Assembly: GCA_045591925.1 (NCBI GenBank) | Contig: JAZNTW010000098.1 | Span: forward strand, 1-64,000 | Source of the DNA: Firm-04 sp045591925 | GTDB taxonomy: Bacteria > Bacillota > Clostridia > Oscillospirales > Ruminococcaceae | Length of the DNA: 64,000 bases | Reading direction: 5' to 3' | The notes under the pieces: generated by a model | Told to the model about the DNA's origin: nothing | Database searches by the model: none | What the model saw: the letters and a program-made list of their open reading frames with translations, nothing else | Part shown: in pieces, positions 25,647-34,955 of the stretch | Numbering within the stretch: position 1 is the stretch's first letter | Layout of the letters: the number at the start of each line of letters is the position of its first letter | Made by a program: the position numbers and the translations under genes

Positions 25647-25803
25647 ATCGTTTTCAGAATTTTTTGGAAAACGGAAAAATCGCTGAAATTTACGGATTTT
25701 TACGAAAAATGCCCATTTCTATCGTTTCCTGTGAACCGAAAAATGCACCCGATTTTTGGCTATCGTTTCTTGTATGCACCCTCTTTGCTTTAAAGCAAAA
25801 AAG

Positions 25804-25835
25804 AAACGTTACCTCCGTCACGAAGGTAACGTTGT
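25804..25835 (-). terminator. Terminator of the toxin-immunity operon
   Basis: AACGTTACCT / AGGTAACGTT stem; on the minus strand it is followed by TTTCTTTTTTG, ten bases after the SMI1 stop. Confidence 0.8.
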
Positions 25836-25844
25836 TTGCATTAT

Positions 25845-26246
25845 TTACAGTTCTCTGGAAATATACTCTTCAAGAGTATTGGCGATTTTCACTGGCTCTG
25901 CACACGGCTGCGTCTGAAAAATTTCACCCTGTTCGTTCTGCCATATTACAATTCCGTCAATGTTTGCTTGCTCAATAACATACCAGTCAGAAAGAACATC
26001 GGGATTATGTTCTCTTTCGAGTAGCGTAACATCAACTACCGATAAGCGAGAAATATCTGTGATTCCTGTCAATTCGTGTCCATCAAAGCAACACAGTCCA
26101 ATTTCTTTTAAATATTTACGATAATCTGATGAGAATTTAATCTTCAAACTTGATTCTGCATCATATATTTTTTCTTCATTTGTACCGTTTGAACCGAGAA
26201 AATCGGGATGACTTCTTAAAATACCAATTATATCATTCACAATCAA
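25845..26246 (-). CDS. SMI1/KNR4-family immunity protein, 133 aa
   Basis: SMI1/KNR4 features: IYDAESSLKIKFSSDYRKYL (the conserved E..L...FP.SY region), ISRLSVVDVTLLEREHN, and IVIWQNEQGEIFQTQPC late in the domain. The family provides immunity to polymorphic nuclease toxins. Start overlaps the toxin gene's stop by ATGA, the classic arrangement of toxin then immunity. No signal peptide, consistent with a cytosolic neutraliser. Confidence 0.88.
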   Translation of the reverse strand: MIVNDIIGILRSHPDFLGSNGTNEEKIYDAESSLKIKFSSDYRKYLKEIGLCCFDGHELTGITDISRLSVVDVTLLEREHNPDVLSDWYVIEQANIDGIVIWQNEQGEIFQTQPCAEPVKIANTLEEYISREL

Positions 26247-27487
26247 ATTCCTCCGTTAGTAAATATTGCTTTACCTACATATTCCCAAAATTCTTTTCTC
26301 ACTGTAGCGAATTCAGAACGAGCAATTTCAGATTCTTTGCCAAAGATATTTAATATTGAAGCATTCCCTTGATGTTGAGATTCTGTCAAAACAGCCAATG
26401 TGCCATTTGATTTTTGACCTATATGATGTAGTTGATACGCTTTTCCTGTCAACGGGTCTAATGGAGCGTATCCTTTTTGCATTCTTACCAAATTAGTAAC
26501 TTCTGTTCCATCGGGTAATTTGCTTACATAATTCAAATCTATATTTTGAAGAAGTGCGGTTTGACCATTAACCATAACGGGTTTCAAGCCAGCATCTTGA
26601 TAAACAAGAAATTCATCATAACTGTGTAGTTGCTTGATTACATCTAACGGAAAACCAGATTCCTTTTGTATAAGTGCTGCTTCATTCATTGTTAAGCCAT
26701 TCATCGTAGCACCCTTTAAGGCTATAGCCTCAGTAGCACCACCACTAACTGCTCCTGTAATTGCTCCCCACTTAAAGCCTTCGCTTGCTCCAAGAGCAGC
26801 TGCGTCGAGAGCCTCGCCCATATCACCTGTTTCAATGCCTCTGACAACACCTGCTGATATTCCACCGAAGGCAGCCGATGAAGTAGCCATTAGGGTTGCG
26901 GTTTTTGCACCTGCGGCAAATATCATACTCACTGCGGGAGCACCTGCACCTGCTGTAACTACTGAAACGGTAACACAAACAAGTATAACACCCGTTCCGA
27001 TTGCAACGTTTTTGATGATAGTATCGGTATCTGTATCCTCAATTTCAACAAGTTCCTGAACAACGGTTGTACCGTCCTCGCCAAGTGTAAACACATATTT
27101 CGTGCCTTCAAACATTGCATTAAGCTCTGCAAGGGTATATCCAAAATAAATGTTAGACTGAGAGTTGAAAGCTACTTCATCAAGGTATTCCTGTGAGATA
27201 TAAACTGCACTTACATTTTCTACAAAGTATTTTTCGCTGTCCAGAGATTGAACGGCTTCCATATAAACCAAATCTTCGATATGAGCAATAAGCTCGTCAT
27301 CAAACTCTGTGTATTCAGGCTCTATGTCCGTCCATACAAGATTTTGTGCGACAGCCTCCGTCACTTCTTCAGTTGTAGCCACGGTTGTAACTATTTCTGA
27401 AGATGTTATGCTTTCCTCCGACACAGCCGAAGAACAGCCTGTCAGAAGCATTGCACCACTTAATAATAACGCAAGGATTCGTTTCAT
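26243..27487 (-). CDS. Lipoprotein toxin with C-terminal LHH nuclease domain, 414 aa
   Basis: Signal peptide with lipobox LLTGC (Cys18), so the N-terminus is lipid-anchored outside the membrane. A Thr/Glu-rich stalk and an approximately 100-residue glycine/alanine hydrophobic stretch follow (ILVCVTVSVVTAGAGAPAV and beyond), like pre-toxin regions. The last 80 residues carry PLTGKAYQLHHIGQ and LAVLTESQHQGN, the LHH-type HNH/endonuclease VII signature. Encoded between a surface protein and an SMI1 immunity gene, all overlapping by four bases. Likely an interbacterial DNase. Lipid anchoring of such a toxin is unusual; contact-dependent release is inferred. Confidence 0.85.
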   Translation of the reverse strand: MKRILALLLSGAMLLTGCSSAVSEESITSSEIVTTVATTEEVTEAVAQNLVWTDIEPEYTEFDDELIAHIEDLVYMEAVQSLDSEKYFVENVSAVYISQEYLDEVAFNSQSNIYFGYTLAELNAMFEGTKYVFTLGEDGTTVVQELVEIEDTDTDTIIKNVAIGTGVILVCVTVSVVTAGAGAPAVSMIFAAGAKTATLMATSSAAFGGISAGVVRGIETGDMGEALDAAALGASEGFKWGAITGAVSGGATEAIALKGATMNGLTMNEAALIQKESGFPLDVIKQLHSYDEFLVYQDAGLKPVMVNGQTALLQNIDLNYVSKLPDGTEVTNLVRMQKGYAPLDPLTGKAYQLHHIGQKSNGTLAVLTESQHQGNASILNIFGKESEIARSEFATVRKEFWEYVGKAIFTNGGI

Positions 27488-29376
27488 TCTGTATCGCCTC
27501 CCTCGGTGTCAGAGCTATCGGTTGATGTCTTATTGCCTTTCCTTTTCTTTGCGAGAATTATCAGAGTAGCTACTCCTGCAATTACAACAACCGCTATCAC
27601 AGCAGGTATTACAAATGTCGGAAGTCCGTTTTCTTCTGTTGGTGTCTGAACGTCAGCCATTACCTCGGTAACTTCTTCGGTTGTTGTCACCGCTTCTGTT
27701 TCTTCGGGAATTTCTGTAGGAGGCTCTGTTTCAGCAGGAATCGTTTCCTTTTCTGCAAGCTTGATTGTTCCGTCAGGGTTTATCGTCGCACCTTCTGCAA
27801 CAAGATTATTGATTTCGGGAATAGACAAGCCTGTTGCCATATAAGCTCTCAACACATCATTTTTGCCGACATATATTTTCTTTACAGTAAACTGATTTGT
27901 GTACTGATTGCTTGCGGTTATGGTGTAAATACCCTCATCGGTATATTCTGCACCATCCTTAGCGGGACCATTAAAGCGTGTATCCTCCACAAGTCCGTCG
28001 GCACTATCCTTCATTATCTCACGCTTTACATTCACCTGTAAATATCGTGATTTTGCAAGGTCAAGACGGAAGCCGTTTTCGGTCATAGAGCTGTTATTCA
28101 GCTCGCTGCCTGTTACAAGGTCAAAGGGATAAACCATACAATTACCGTTACGAACGGAGAATTTGAAGAATATACGATAGTGTCCCTCTTTATCAATCAA
28201 TTCGTCCTTTGTTACTTCATAATCAAGAGCGACTTCATAATCGCCTTCTTCAAAAAGCTGTACCTTTGTATCAGCCCCAAAAGAAGTATTAGCTTCAAGA
28301 TAATTCGTATAAATCTGCGGCTCGGACTTATTGTTATTGTAATCGGTGTATCGCACAATCAGCGTACCCTTACCGAAATCTGTTCTGGGTGTTTCAAAAT
28401 ATTTGTCAAAGCCTTCGGAGTCCGATGTAACTGAAATATCGTCCTTACCATTCAGCTTAGTAATATCCTGTGAAAGATTAAACCAGAGAGTAACCTTATC
28501 CCCGACATTTTTCAGGAATACAACTTCGCCATTGTCATAAACACGCTTGTCCGTATATCCGCTTATAAAGAAGTTACCTAAATCCCAACCATAGTGTGGG
28601 TCATCCTTTTCTATGGTTTTTTCGCCGTAGTATCCATCAAACTCTTTACAACGCACTTTAGAGCCGATATTATATGTCAAATTGTAGTCAATGACTTCCT
28701 TTTCTCCGCTGTCAGTAAATGCCTTAAATTCATAAACCTCGGCATATTTCTTGTAATCAAATTTATCCGTATCAATAAAAAGAATGTTGCTGTCCTCTGT
28801 TCTGATTCGTGTTCCGTATGCGATTACTACCTTATAGTAACAGCCGTTGATAAGTTCAACGTCTCTCGTTGTATATAGAGAATCTGAGCTTGTAGGCATA
28901 GAACTGAATGCGTTGGTAACGCTGGCTGTCTTTGTCCAGTTAATTCTGTCCATCGAGGTATAAACAAGAATTGCACCCTTCTGAACATCTGCACCAAGCT
29001 CTTTACCGTCTATTTTGTCGGTTTTATCTTCAAATAAATGCCAAGAATCAATATCGGCATTCAGCAGAGTATCGTCATAGGAATAAACAAGGTCTAACGC
29101 ACCTTCCTCAACCTCATAAACGGGAACACCGTTTTCTTCGCTACTGCTGATAACATTGCCGTTTATGGTAAATTCTCTGTATGTATCTGCCGTCGAAGTT
29201 GATGTATAGCTTTCAGCCTCGGAATACTTGTACTCACTTTTTTCTCCGAACTCGTATAACTTACCTGTAACTTTGGTACTATCTGTAACAGCAAAAGTAT
29301 TTATCGGTATTGTAGAAAACAGCATAAAAACGAAAATTGTCGCTGCTGTGATACGTTTTATAATTCTTTGCGTCAT
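27484..29376 (-). CDS. Secreted, membrane-anchored surface protein, 630 aa
   Basis: ATG after GAGGTGATT. N-terminal signal peptide (to about residue 29, TFA), a large beta-rich extracellular region, a Thr/Glu-rich stalk (PTEIPEETEAVTTTEEV), then a membrane segment IPAVIAVVVIAGVATLIIL and a basic tail KKRKGNK. No enzyme motif found. The stop overlaps the toxin start (ATGA), so it is produced with the LHH toxin and its immunity protein. Candidate display, adhesion or delivery partner for the toxin. Function otherwise unknown. Confidence 0.75.
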   Translation of the reverse strand: MTQRIIKRITAATIFVFMLFSTIPINTFAVTDSTKVTGKLYEFGEKSEYKYSEAESYTSTSTADTYREFTINGNVISSSEENGVPVYEVEEGALDLVYSYDDTLLNADIDSWHLFEDKTDKIDGKELGADVQKGAILVYTSMDRINWTKTASVTNAFSSMPTSSDSLYTTRDVELINGCYYKVVIAYGTRIRTEDSNILFIDTDKFDYKKYAEVYEFKAFTDSGEKEVIDYNLTYNIGSKVRCKEFDGYYGEKTIEKDDPHYGWDLGNFFISGYTDKRVYDNGEVVFLKNVGDKVTLWFNLSQDITKLNGKDDISVTSDSEGFDKYFETPRTDFGKGTLIVRYTDYNNNKSEPQIYTNYLEANTSFGADTKVQLFEEGDYEVALDYEVTKDELIDKEGHYRIFFKFSVRNGNCMVYPFDLVTGSELNNSSMTENGFRLDLAKSRYLQVNVKREIMKDSADGLVEDTRFNGPAKDGAEYTDEGIYTITASNQYTNQFTVKKIYVGKNDVLRAYMATGLSIPEINNLVAEGATINPDGTIKLAEKETIPAETEPPTEIPEETEAVTTTEEVTEVMADVQTPTEENGLPTFVIPAVIAVVVIAGVATLIILAKKRKGNKTSTDSSDTEGGDTE

Positions 29377-29588
29377 TCCTAATCACCTCATAATTTATAT
29401 TATCCACATATGTTCCAGAATCAGATCGATATTTATGATGAATGCAAAAGCATATACAATTCCTCATTATAACTTCAGTATACCATATTTTCACAAAAAA
29501 TGCAAGTATTTTTGCAGATTTATTGTCAAATACAGAAAATGATGGGCATGCATACACACCCATCAAAATCATAGTGTTTATCATTTCT

Positions 29589-31166
29589 CTACCCCTCCAC
29601 CTCCGTCCCATCCACAAACTGAAAAATCATCCTCCCATCATGGAAAATAGTAACCTTATCAACAGATATTTTCCAAACGCTCTCATCGAAGAAATCAAGT
29701 GGTTCATCAAGCTCTTCGAGGGATTTCACAAATGTAGTCATTATCTCAGCACGACCTTGTTGATATGTTCTTTTTTGCTTTAAACTTTCATAGGAGGATT
29801 TCTTTTTGCCAAACAGTTCAGTCAGTTCATCATAATGCCTGTTGTAATCCGCCTGATTTTGTTCCGATTCAGCATTTTTCTGTATATGCTCTCGGATTTG
29901 CTGGCTGATGTCATTAAGTTCCATCGACAGAATTTCCATTTTAGCATCAATAGCGGATGTGTCTGTCAAATCATCAATCAGCATTTGACAGGTTTCAATG
30001 ACAATATCCTTATTCTGAAAGTACTTTGCAAATGCCGAAATAAAGCGGATTTTGATTTCTTCCTCGTAAAAGTGCGGCGTGGTACAGAAGTGTTCCCCTC
30101 GGAATTTATTATTGCACTGCCATATTACACGCCGATATTTACTGGTGCTGTGCCAGACCTTTGAACCGAAAAAACTCCCACAATCCCCACATACCAATTT
30201 GGCAGAAAATATGGTACTGCCACTGTATTTTCTGCCTAATTTCTTTCTTCTTGCCATTTCTGCCTGCACTTCCTCAAATTCTTCCGGTGAAATGATGGCT
30301 TCGTGGGATTCCTCAATGTAGTACTGTGGTACTTCGCCTTCATTGACTTTTGTCTTTTTGGTAAGAAAATCTGTTGTAAATCTCTTTTGCAAAAGTGCTG
30401 AACCCTTGTATTTTTCGTTGGTAAGGATGCTTTCAATAGTTGTCTGACTCCATTTTTCCTTTCCGCCGGGAGTTGGAATGTGCTGTGCTGTCAAGGATTT
30501 TGCAATGGCGTAGCTTGTCTGTCCTCCTATAAAACTTCGGTATATAAAGCGAACTACTTCTGCTTCCTTCTCAACAATTTCGGGCAAACCATCCTCTCCC
30601 TTTCTGTAACCGAGGAAATGATTATACGGCAAGCTGATTTTCCCCTCGGCAAATCTTCTCCGCTGTCCCCACGTGACATTTTCGGAAATGGAACGGCTTT
30701 CCTCCTGTGCAAGGCTACTCATCAAGGTAATCAGTAGTTCTCCTTTGGAATCAAGCGTGTAGATATTCTCCTTCTCAAAATATATCTCAATGCCGTGTTC
30801 TTTTAATTTTCGTACCGTTGTAAGGCTATCAACCGTATTTCGGGCAAATCGGCTCACACTTTTTGTAATAATCAAATCAATGCGTCCTGCAAGAGCGTCC
30901 TCCACCATTTGCTGAAAGCCCTCTCTGTGCTTGGTGGAACACCCGCTGATGCCCTCATCTGTGTATACTCCTACAAACTCCCAATCTTCTCTACCTTGAA
31001 TATAGCTTGTATAATATAACACCTGTGCCTCATAACTTGTCAGCTGTTCAGCAAAATCCGTTGACACACGAGCATATGCAGCGACCTTTCGTTTCACCTT
31101 GCTATCCATCGTCATTCTTGTCTGAGGATTGATGGTTTGTGGTATCATTGTGACTTTTCTTGGCAT
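29589..31166 (-). CDS. Large serine recombinase, 525 aa
   Basis: Catalytic domain from residue 30: VAAYARVSTD (serine), DEGISGCSTK, IITKSVSRFARNTVDSL. Then a recombinase domain (ISLPYNHFLGYRKGEDGLP), zinc ribbon (AKLVCGDCGSFFGSK with a later WQCNNK, HFCTTPH), a coiled coil, and a C-terminal beta end. Full family length. It starts inside the end of the upstream recombinase gene (22-base overlap), so the pair form one operon. A closely similar protein is at 35359-36936. Role: integration or excision of the surrounding element. Confidence 0.93.
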   Translation of the reverse strand: MPRKVTMIPQTINPQTRMTMDSKVKRKVAAYARVSTDFAEQLTSYEAQVLYYTSYIQGREDWEFVGVYTDEGISGCSTKHREGFQQMVEDALAGRIDLIITKSVSRFARNTVDSLTTVRKLKEHGIEIYFEKENIYTLDSKGELLITLMSSLAQEESRSISENVTWGQRRRFAEGKISLPYNHFLGYRKGEDGLPEIVEKEAEVVRFIYRSFIGGQTSYAIAKSLTAQHIPTPGGKEKWSQTTIESILTNEKYKGSALLQKRFTTDFLTKKTKVNEGEVPQYYIEESHEAIISPEEFEEVQAEMARRKKLGRKYSGSTIFSAKLVCGDCGSFFGSKVWHSTSKYRRVIWQCNNKFRGEHFCTTPHFYEEEIKIRFISAFAKYFQNKDIVIETCQMLIDDLTDTSAIDAKMEILSMELNDISQQIREHIQKNAESEQNQADYNRHYDELTELFGKKKSSYESLKQKRTYQQGRAEIMTTFVKSLEELDEPLDFFDESVWKISVDKVTIFHDGRMIFQFVDGTEVEG

Positions 31167-32266
31167 TGTAAACTCCTTTCTCTGGCCTCCTGCCTCATTT
31201 CACCAGTCCAGCTTTCCCTTCGTGAAATATGTTCCCATTGGCGTTTTTCTTCACTGCCATCATGAAATACAAATATCAATTCATAAGGTGCAGGAACAAT
31301 AATCTTGCTAATTTTATTACATACTACCCTCTCGTCAAATTCATCAAGACCAAGAACCTCACAAATTACTTGATTGAGGATTGGTTCTGGAATTTGTTTT
31401 GATGTCGGACAATACTTTTTTCCTCTGCGTGTAAAGGTAGAACAGTTCCATGCTATTCTGTTTTTGTACACTCTACGCTGATAATTCTTTCCACAACAGC
31501 CACATTGTATCATACCTGTTAACGCATATCTGTTCGTTGCTCCCTGATAAGAGTACTGTTCATAACGCTGCGCTATCATATCCTGTGCTTTCTGAAAGGT
31601 TTCAATATCAACGATAGCCTCATGTGCTTCTTCAACAAGAAACTGTGGCAATTCTCCGTGGTTGTGCATTTTTCTTTTCTCTATATGATTATTCCGGTAA
31701 TATTTCTGCAAAAGCATATTGCCGATATATTTTTCATTCGACAAAAGCTCCTTAATTCTCGGTGAAGTCCATAAATTACCTTGTGCTGTTCTGATACCCA
31801 TTTCGTTTAGCTTTTTTGAAATACTTCCTCCACCCATACCCGACAGATAATCTGAAAATATCATCCTAACAATTTCAGCCTCCTGTGGCTCAATTTCAAG
31901 TACACCGTCTGAATTTCTGCGATAACCGAAAATAGTAATACTTCCTATTTTTCCCCGTTCAAAGTCCTTACGGATTTGCCACTTTCTGTTTTCGCTTGCC
32001 GATAAGCTTTCTTCCTGTGCATAGGATGCAAGAACAGTCAGCATAAGCTCTCCGTCAGGGCTGATGCTGTGGATATTTTGCTCTTCAAACAGTACATCTA
32101 CTCCCAAGTCCTTTAATTCACGCACGGTTTCCAAAAGAGTAAGAGTGTTTCGAGCAAAACGGCTGATTGATTTTGTAAGAATAAGATTGATTTCACCATT
32201 TCTGCATCGTTTCAGCAGTTTTTGAAATTCGGCTCTATCATCTTTTGTGCCTGTTATCGCTTCATC
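31145..32266 (-). pseudogene. Serine recombinase lacking its N-terminus
   Basis: The frame opens directly after a TAG (32269-32267) with DEAITGTKDDRAEF and continues through LILTKSISRFARNTLTLLET, a recombinase domain and zinc ribbon (MIQCGCCGKNYQRR, CPTSK). The missing part is the first 50 or so residues, including the catalytic YARVS serine, and the sequence upstream is unrelated. An internal GTG could give a 329-residue product, but it could not catalyse strand exchange. It may still bind DNA as a partner of the intact recombinase downstream. Confidence 0.8.
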
Positions 32267-32482
32267 CTACTGCAAGTAGATTTTGATACAACAGATATTG
32301 ATATGTTCATATTAGAAACTATTGGGTTTGGGTTCGCTTTTTCTTGAAAAATACGCAGAATCGCAGAAAACGAGTGCTGAAAAATGAGATGTTTCTGACT
32401 TTCTGACTGTTCTTTCTAACTTTCTCTGTATCCGCATTATTCTCACCGACCGGCTTTCAAACACACATTGCAATACGATCGT
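32267..32482. other. Gap between recombinase remnant and terminator
   Basis: No gene seen. This is where the 5' end of the truncated recombinase should lie, so the boundary near 32267 marks a deletion or insertion. Confidence 0.5.
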
Positions 32483-32538
32483 AAAAGGGGCTGCAGCCGC
32501 CGATGTGAAGATAATCACGCTGGCAGTTGCAGCCCCTA
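32483..32538 (-). terminator. GC-rich hairpin at left edge of the XRE-EndoU island
   Basis: AAAAGGGGCTGCAGCC with GGCAGTTGCAGCCCCT; minus strand ends in CCCCTTTT. The hairpin at 35289-35344, on the other edge of the island, uses almost the same stem. Confidence 0.6.
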
Positions 32539-32558
32539 TTACTCATTCAATATAAACT

Positions 32559-32613
32559 GGTTGAAAATAATTTCAACCAAGGGGTTGACAAAAATCTGGA
32601 AATGTGATATACT
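32559..32613 (+). promoter_or_regulatory. Promoter and operator of the XRE-ImmA operon
   Basis: TTGACA (32585-32590), 17 bases, TATACT (32608-32613). Just upstream, GGTTGAAA and TTTCAACC (32559-32578) form an 8-bp inverted repeat with 4 bases between, a likely binding site for the XRE regulator. Confidence 0.7.
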
Positions 32614-32658
32614 ATTCTCGTAGATGTAAATGTCTGCACGCAAGAAGGAGGAGTCATT

Positions 32659-33024
32659 ATGTTGACGGCATTAGGAAAATTTTTGAGAAAGCTGCGAATA
32701 GATAATGGCGAGATACTGAAGGATATGGCTGATAAGCTCGGTGTTACTGCATCTTTCCTATCGGCTGTCGAAAACGGGAAAAAGCATATGCCATCTGCAT
32801 GGAATCAGACGATCTGCTCGATGTATCAGTTGAATGATAGCCAAATCAAGGAATTCACTGCTGCCATTGCAGAAACTGAAGACCGAATTGAGATGGATTT
32901 GAGCAAAGTTCCCACTGCACACAGGAAACTCGCAGTTTCGTTTGCAAGAAGGTTTACTGATTTTGATGAAAGACAGATACAGAGCTTCATTGAACTTCTT
33001 AAGGGGGATAACAATAACACATGA
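32659..33024 (+). CDS. XRE-family transcriptional regulator, 121 aa
   Basis: ATG after AAGGAGGAG. N-terminal HTH_3 domain (residues 5-65): LGKFLRKLRIDNGEILKDMA, DKLGVTASFLSAVENGKKHM. The C-terminal half is a helical extension. The stop overlaps the start of an ImmA/IrrE-type protease gene (ATGA), the usual ImmR-ImmA layout in which the protease cleaves the repressor to induce a mobile element. Probably the repressor of this island, binding the inverted repeat at 32559. Confidence 0.9.
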   Translation: MLTALGKFLRKLRIDNGEILKDMADKLGVTASFLSAVENGKKHMPSAWNQTICSMYQLNDSQIKEFTAAIAETEDRIEMDLSKVPTAHRKLAVSFARRFTDFDERQIQSFIELLKGDNNNT

Positions 33025-33545
33025 GTGACAGAAAGTATAAAGCTGCACCTGTTTCAAGACGCGATATCAGAAGTCTTGCAGCACTGATCCGCCAAATCAC
33101 CGGCACAGAAAATACACTATATTTCCCGATCGTTCATTTTGTAGAGTGTATTCTTCCACAAATCGTTGACGGTTTCTTCTTAGAGATTCTGCCGAAGGAA
33201 GCTATGCCAAACAAATGCGGTGAAACATTCCCGGCTGAGAAGAAGATACAGATTCGTGAAGACATATATGAGCTGGCTATCAAGGGTGACGGCTTTGCGC
33301 GGTTCAGCGTAGCACATGAAGTCGGTCATTTACTGATCAATGATGTCGATTCTATCTCACTTTGCCGGTTAGAACCTGGAGAAAAGCTCAAAACCTACGA
33401 AGATCCTGAATGGCAGGCGGATGCTTTTGGCGGAGAACTGCTCATGTATTATCCGCTTATCCGCAGTATGGATGAAGACGATATCGCTGAACAGTGTGGT
33501 GTCACTCACAGAGCTGCACATATTCAGAAGTCAAAAGCAAAATAA
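33021..33545 (+). CDS. ImmA/IrrE-family metalloprotease, 174 aa
   Basis: Zinc-protease motif AHEVGHLLIND (HEVGH at 99-103) and a later acidic stretch (EWQADAFGGELLM) holding the third zinc ligand region ExxADxFA-like. Usual family length. Coupled to the XRE gene, so it most likely cleaves that repressor. The downstream 235 bases before the next gene hold inverted repeats and a leftward promoter. Confidence 0.9.
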   Translation: MSDRKYKAAPVSRRDIRSLAALIRQITGTENTLYFPIVHFVECILPQIVDGFFLEILPKEAMPNKCGETFPAEKKIQIREDIYELAIKGDGFARFSVAHEVGHLLINDVDSISLCRLEPGEKLKTYEDPEWQADAFGGELLMYYPLIRSMDEDDIAEQCGVTHRAAHIQKSKAK

Positions 33546-33599
33546 GCACACATATTGAAAGGCTGGGTGGTTCCGATGGGCTATTTTCATTGACATAGA

Positions 33600-33710
33600 A
33601 AACGCACTGCCAAGGTGCTGGTAACACCGAGACAGCGCGTTCGCGGGATTCGTGCCATAATAGCACAAAAGCTGTATAGTTATTATAGCATGAATCCCTT
33701 TCTATGTCAA
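33600..33710 (-). ncRNA. Candidate short antisense-direction RNA with its promoter
   Basis: On the minus strand TTGACA (33710-33705), 17 bases, TATAAT (33687-33682), a full consensus promoter pointing against the operon. Transcription would start near 33675 and meet a hairpin pairing GCGCTG...GGTG with CACC...CAGTGC, followed by GTTTTC near 33600. The product would be about 75 nt. The region is also bounded by a perfect 12-bp inverted repeat TTGACATAGAAA / TTTCTATGTCAA (33590-33601, 33699-33710), with an inner GGATTC / GAATCC stem. It may instead be a small non-autonomous insertion. Confidence 0.4.
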
Positions 33711-33779
33711 GAGTTGATTTGCACAAATCGTATAGGATATTCCTATACCCCGACAATTGAATATAGAAAGGATAGGTTT

Positions 33780-34446
33780 ATGATCAAAACTATCGTTGAT
33801 GATGGTTTCCGAGCTGACCTTGTGGAAACTGCGCTGTTTGACGGCAGTATGGAGATTCCCATGATCGAAAAGCCGAGTGAAATCATTATTCCGAAAGGAC
33901 TTGTTCCTTTTTCTGACCGTAAACGGGATGCAAGCCACCAGTGCTTTATTTGCTTTTATGAGCATGACATTCGCTTCCGTGACTGCTTGCTTGCAACGGA
34001 CAAGTATCTGGACGATTTGTCACAGTATCCCGGAATCATCTCTCCCGACTGTTCGCTCTATATTGATATGCCCCTCTGTCTCCAAATTGCCAATGTGTAT
34101 ATGAACAGAGCGATTGGTCATTATCTTCAGAGTAAGGGATTCTATGTCATTCCGAATATTCGCTGGGGTGATGAGAGAACCTACACTCGAACTGCCTGAA
34201 AAGATCGCATTTCTTGGCGCACCTAAACACAGCGTCGTTTCTGTCGGAACATATGGCTGCGTGAAAAGCCGCGAAGCAAAGTATTATTTCCGTGAAGGGT
34301 TAATTGCGATGCTTGATGAACTTGAACCTGAAGCGGTGCTTGTATATGGTGCAATGCCTCGACAGGTTTTTGAGGGACTCGATAGCCGCACACGCTTTGT
34401 GAATTATCCAGACTGGATCACCCATAAGAAAGCAGGTGGTCTGTAA
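33780..34446 (+). pseudogene. DUF4417-like protein split by a frameshift
   Basis: ATG 33780 follows AAAGGATAG. The first frame (MIKTIVDDGFRADLVETALF ... IPNIRWGDERTYTRTA) stops at 34199. The next frame continues the same protein without a gap: LPEKIAFLGAPKHSVVSVGT to WITHKKAGGL, ending at 34446. Combined length of about 220 residues fits DUF4417. The shift lies near 34185-34192, where no slippery sequence is apparent, so a one-base indel is more likely than programmed frameshifting. Its stop overlaps the EndoU start (TAATG). Family function unknown. Confidence 0.75.
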
Positions 34447-34955
34447 TGGGTACGACTAAAAGCGGACGGTATCTCAACACTAAAGGTTCTGGCAGAAGTG
34501 TAAGTGATTTTGCGCTTGTACACTCCATTGAGGGCGACTTCGTAAGAAAGCAGACCCGTATCAATGGTAAGCCTGCGGTTGTACTTCGTCTTGGTAATGG
34601 TGGACATGGACAGAAAGGCATGGAATTGCTAGACAAATATGGCATTGAGTATTATATTGAAAAGACATTTTCAAATGAAGTGCGCGTTGGATATATACCT
34701 GACCATAAAAGGCCAGCCAAGAGAAGAAGCATGAGTCAATCATGGTTTCCAAAGACATGGACCGAAAAGGATATACGTCGCGCCGGTGAACATGTCGCAG
34801 GGCTTAAGCACAATCGGCGAATTCCCAATGGTGTAACAGCGTATGGCGTATATAAAGGAGTGCGTGTCGGAGTAATTCGGACGAATGGAAAAATAGCAAC
34901 CATTTTCCCTGATATTGACCAAAGCTCCGTAATTAAAAGGAGGAAGAAAAGATGA
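34446..34955 (+). CDS. EndoU-like nuclease toxin, 169 aa
   Basis: The C-terminal half fits the bacterial EndoU fold: GNGGHGQKGMELLDKYGIEY (first catalytic His region), PDHKRPAKRR (second His and Lys), SWFPKTWTEKDIRRAGEHV, YGVYKGVRVGVIRTNGKIAT and IFPDIDQ. EndoU domains are RNases used as toxin tips in polymorphic and contact-dependent systems. Here the protein is short, with no signal peptide or delivery region. Coupled to the broken DUF4417 gene upstream and a small acidic gene downstream that fits an immunity protein. Domain assignment from pattern memory. Confidence 0.72.
   Translation: MGTTKSGRYLNTKGSGRSVSDFALVHSIEGDFVRKQTRINGKPAVVLRLGNGGHGQKGMELLDKYGIEYYIEKTFSNEVRVGYIPDHKRPAKRRSMSQSWFPKTWTEKDIRRAGEHVAGLKHNRRIPNGVTAYGVYKGVRVGVIRTNGKIATIFPDIDQSSVIKRRKKR

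Noticed and set aside
34180..34200. Programmed frameshift in DUF4417
   Set aside because: No X-XXY-YYZ slippery heptamer or downstream pseudoknot is visible.
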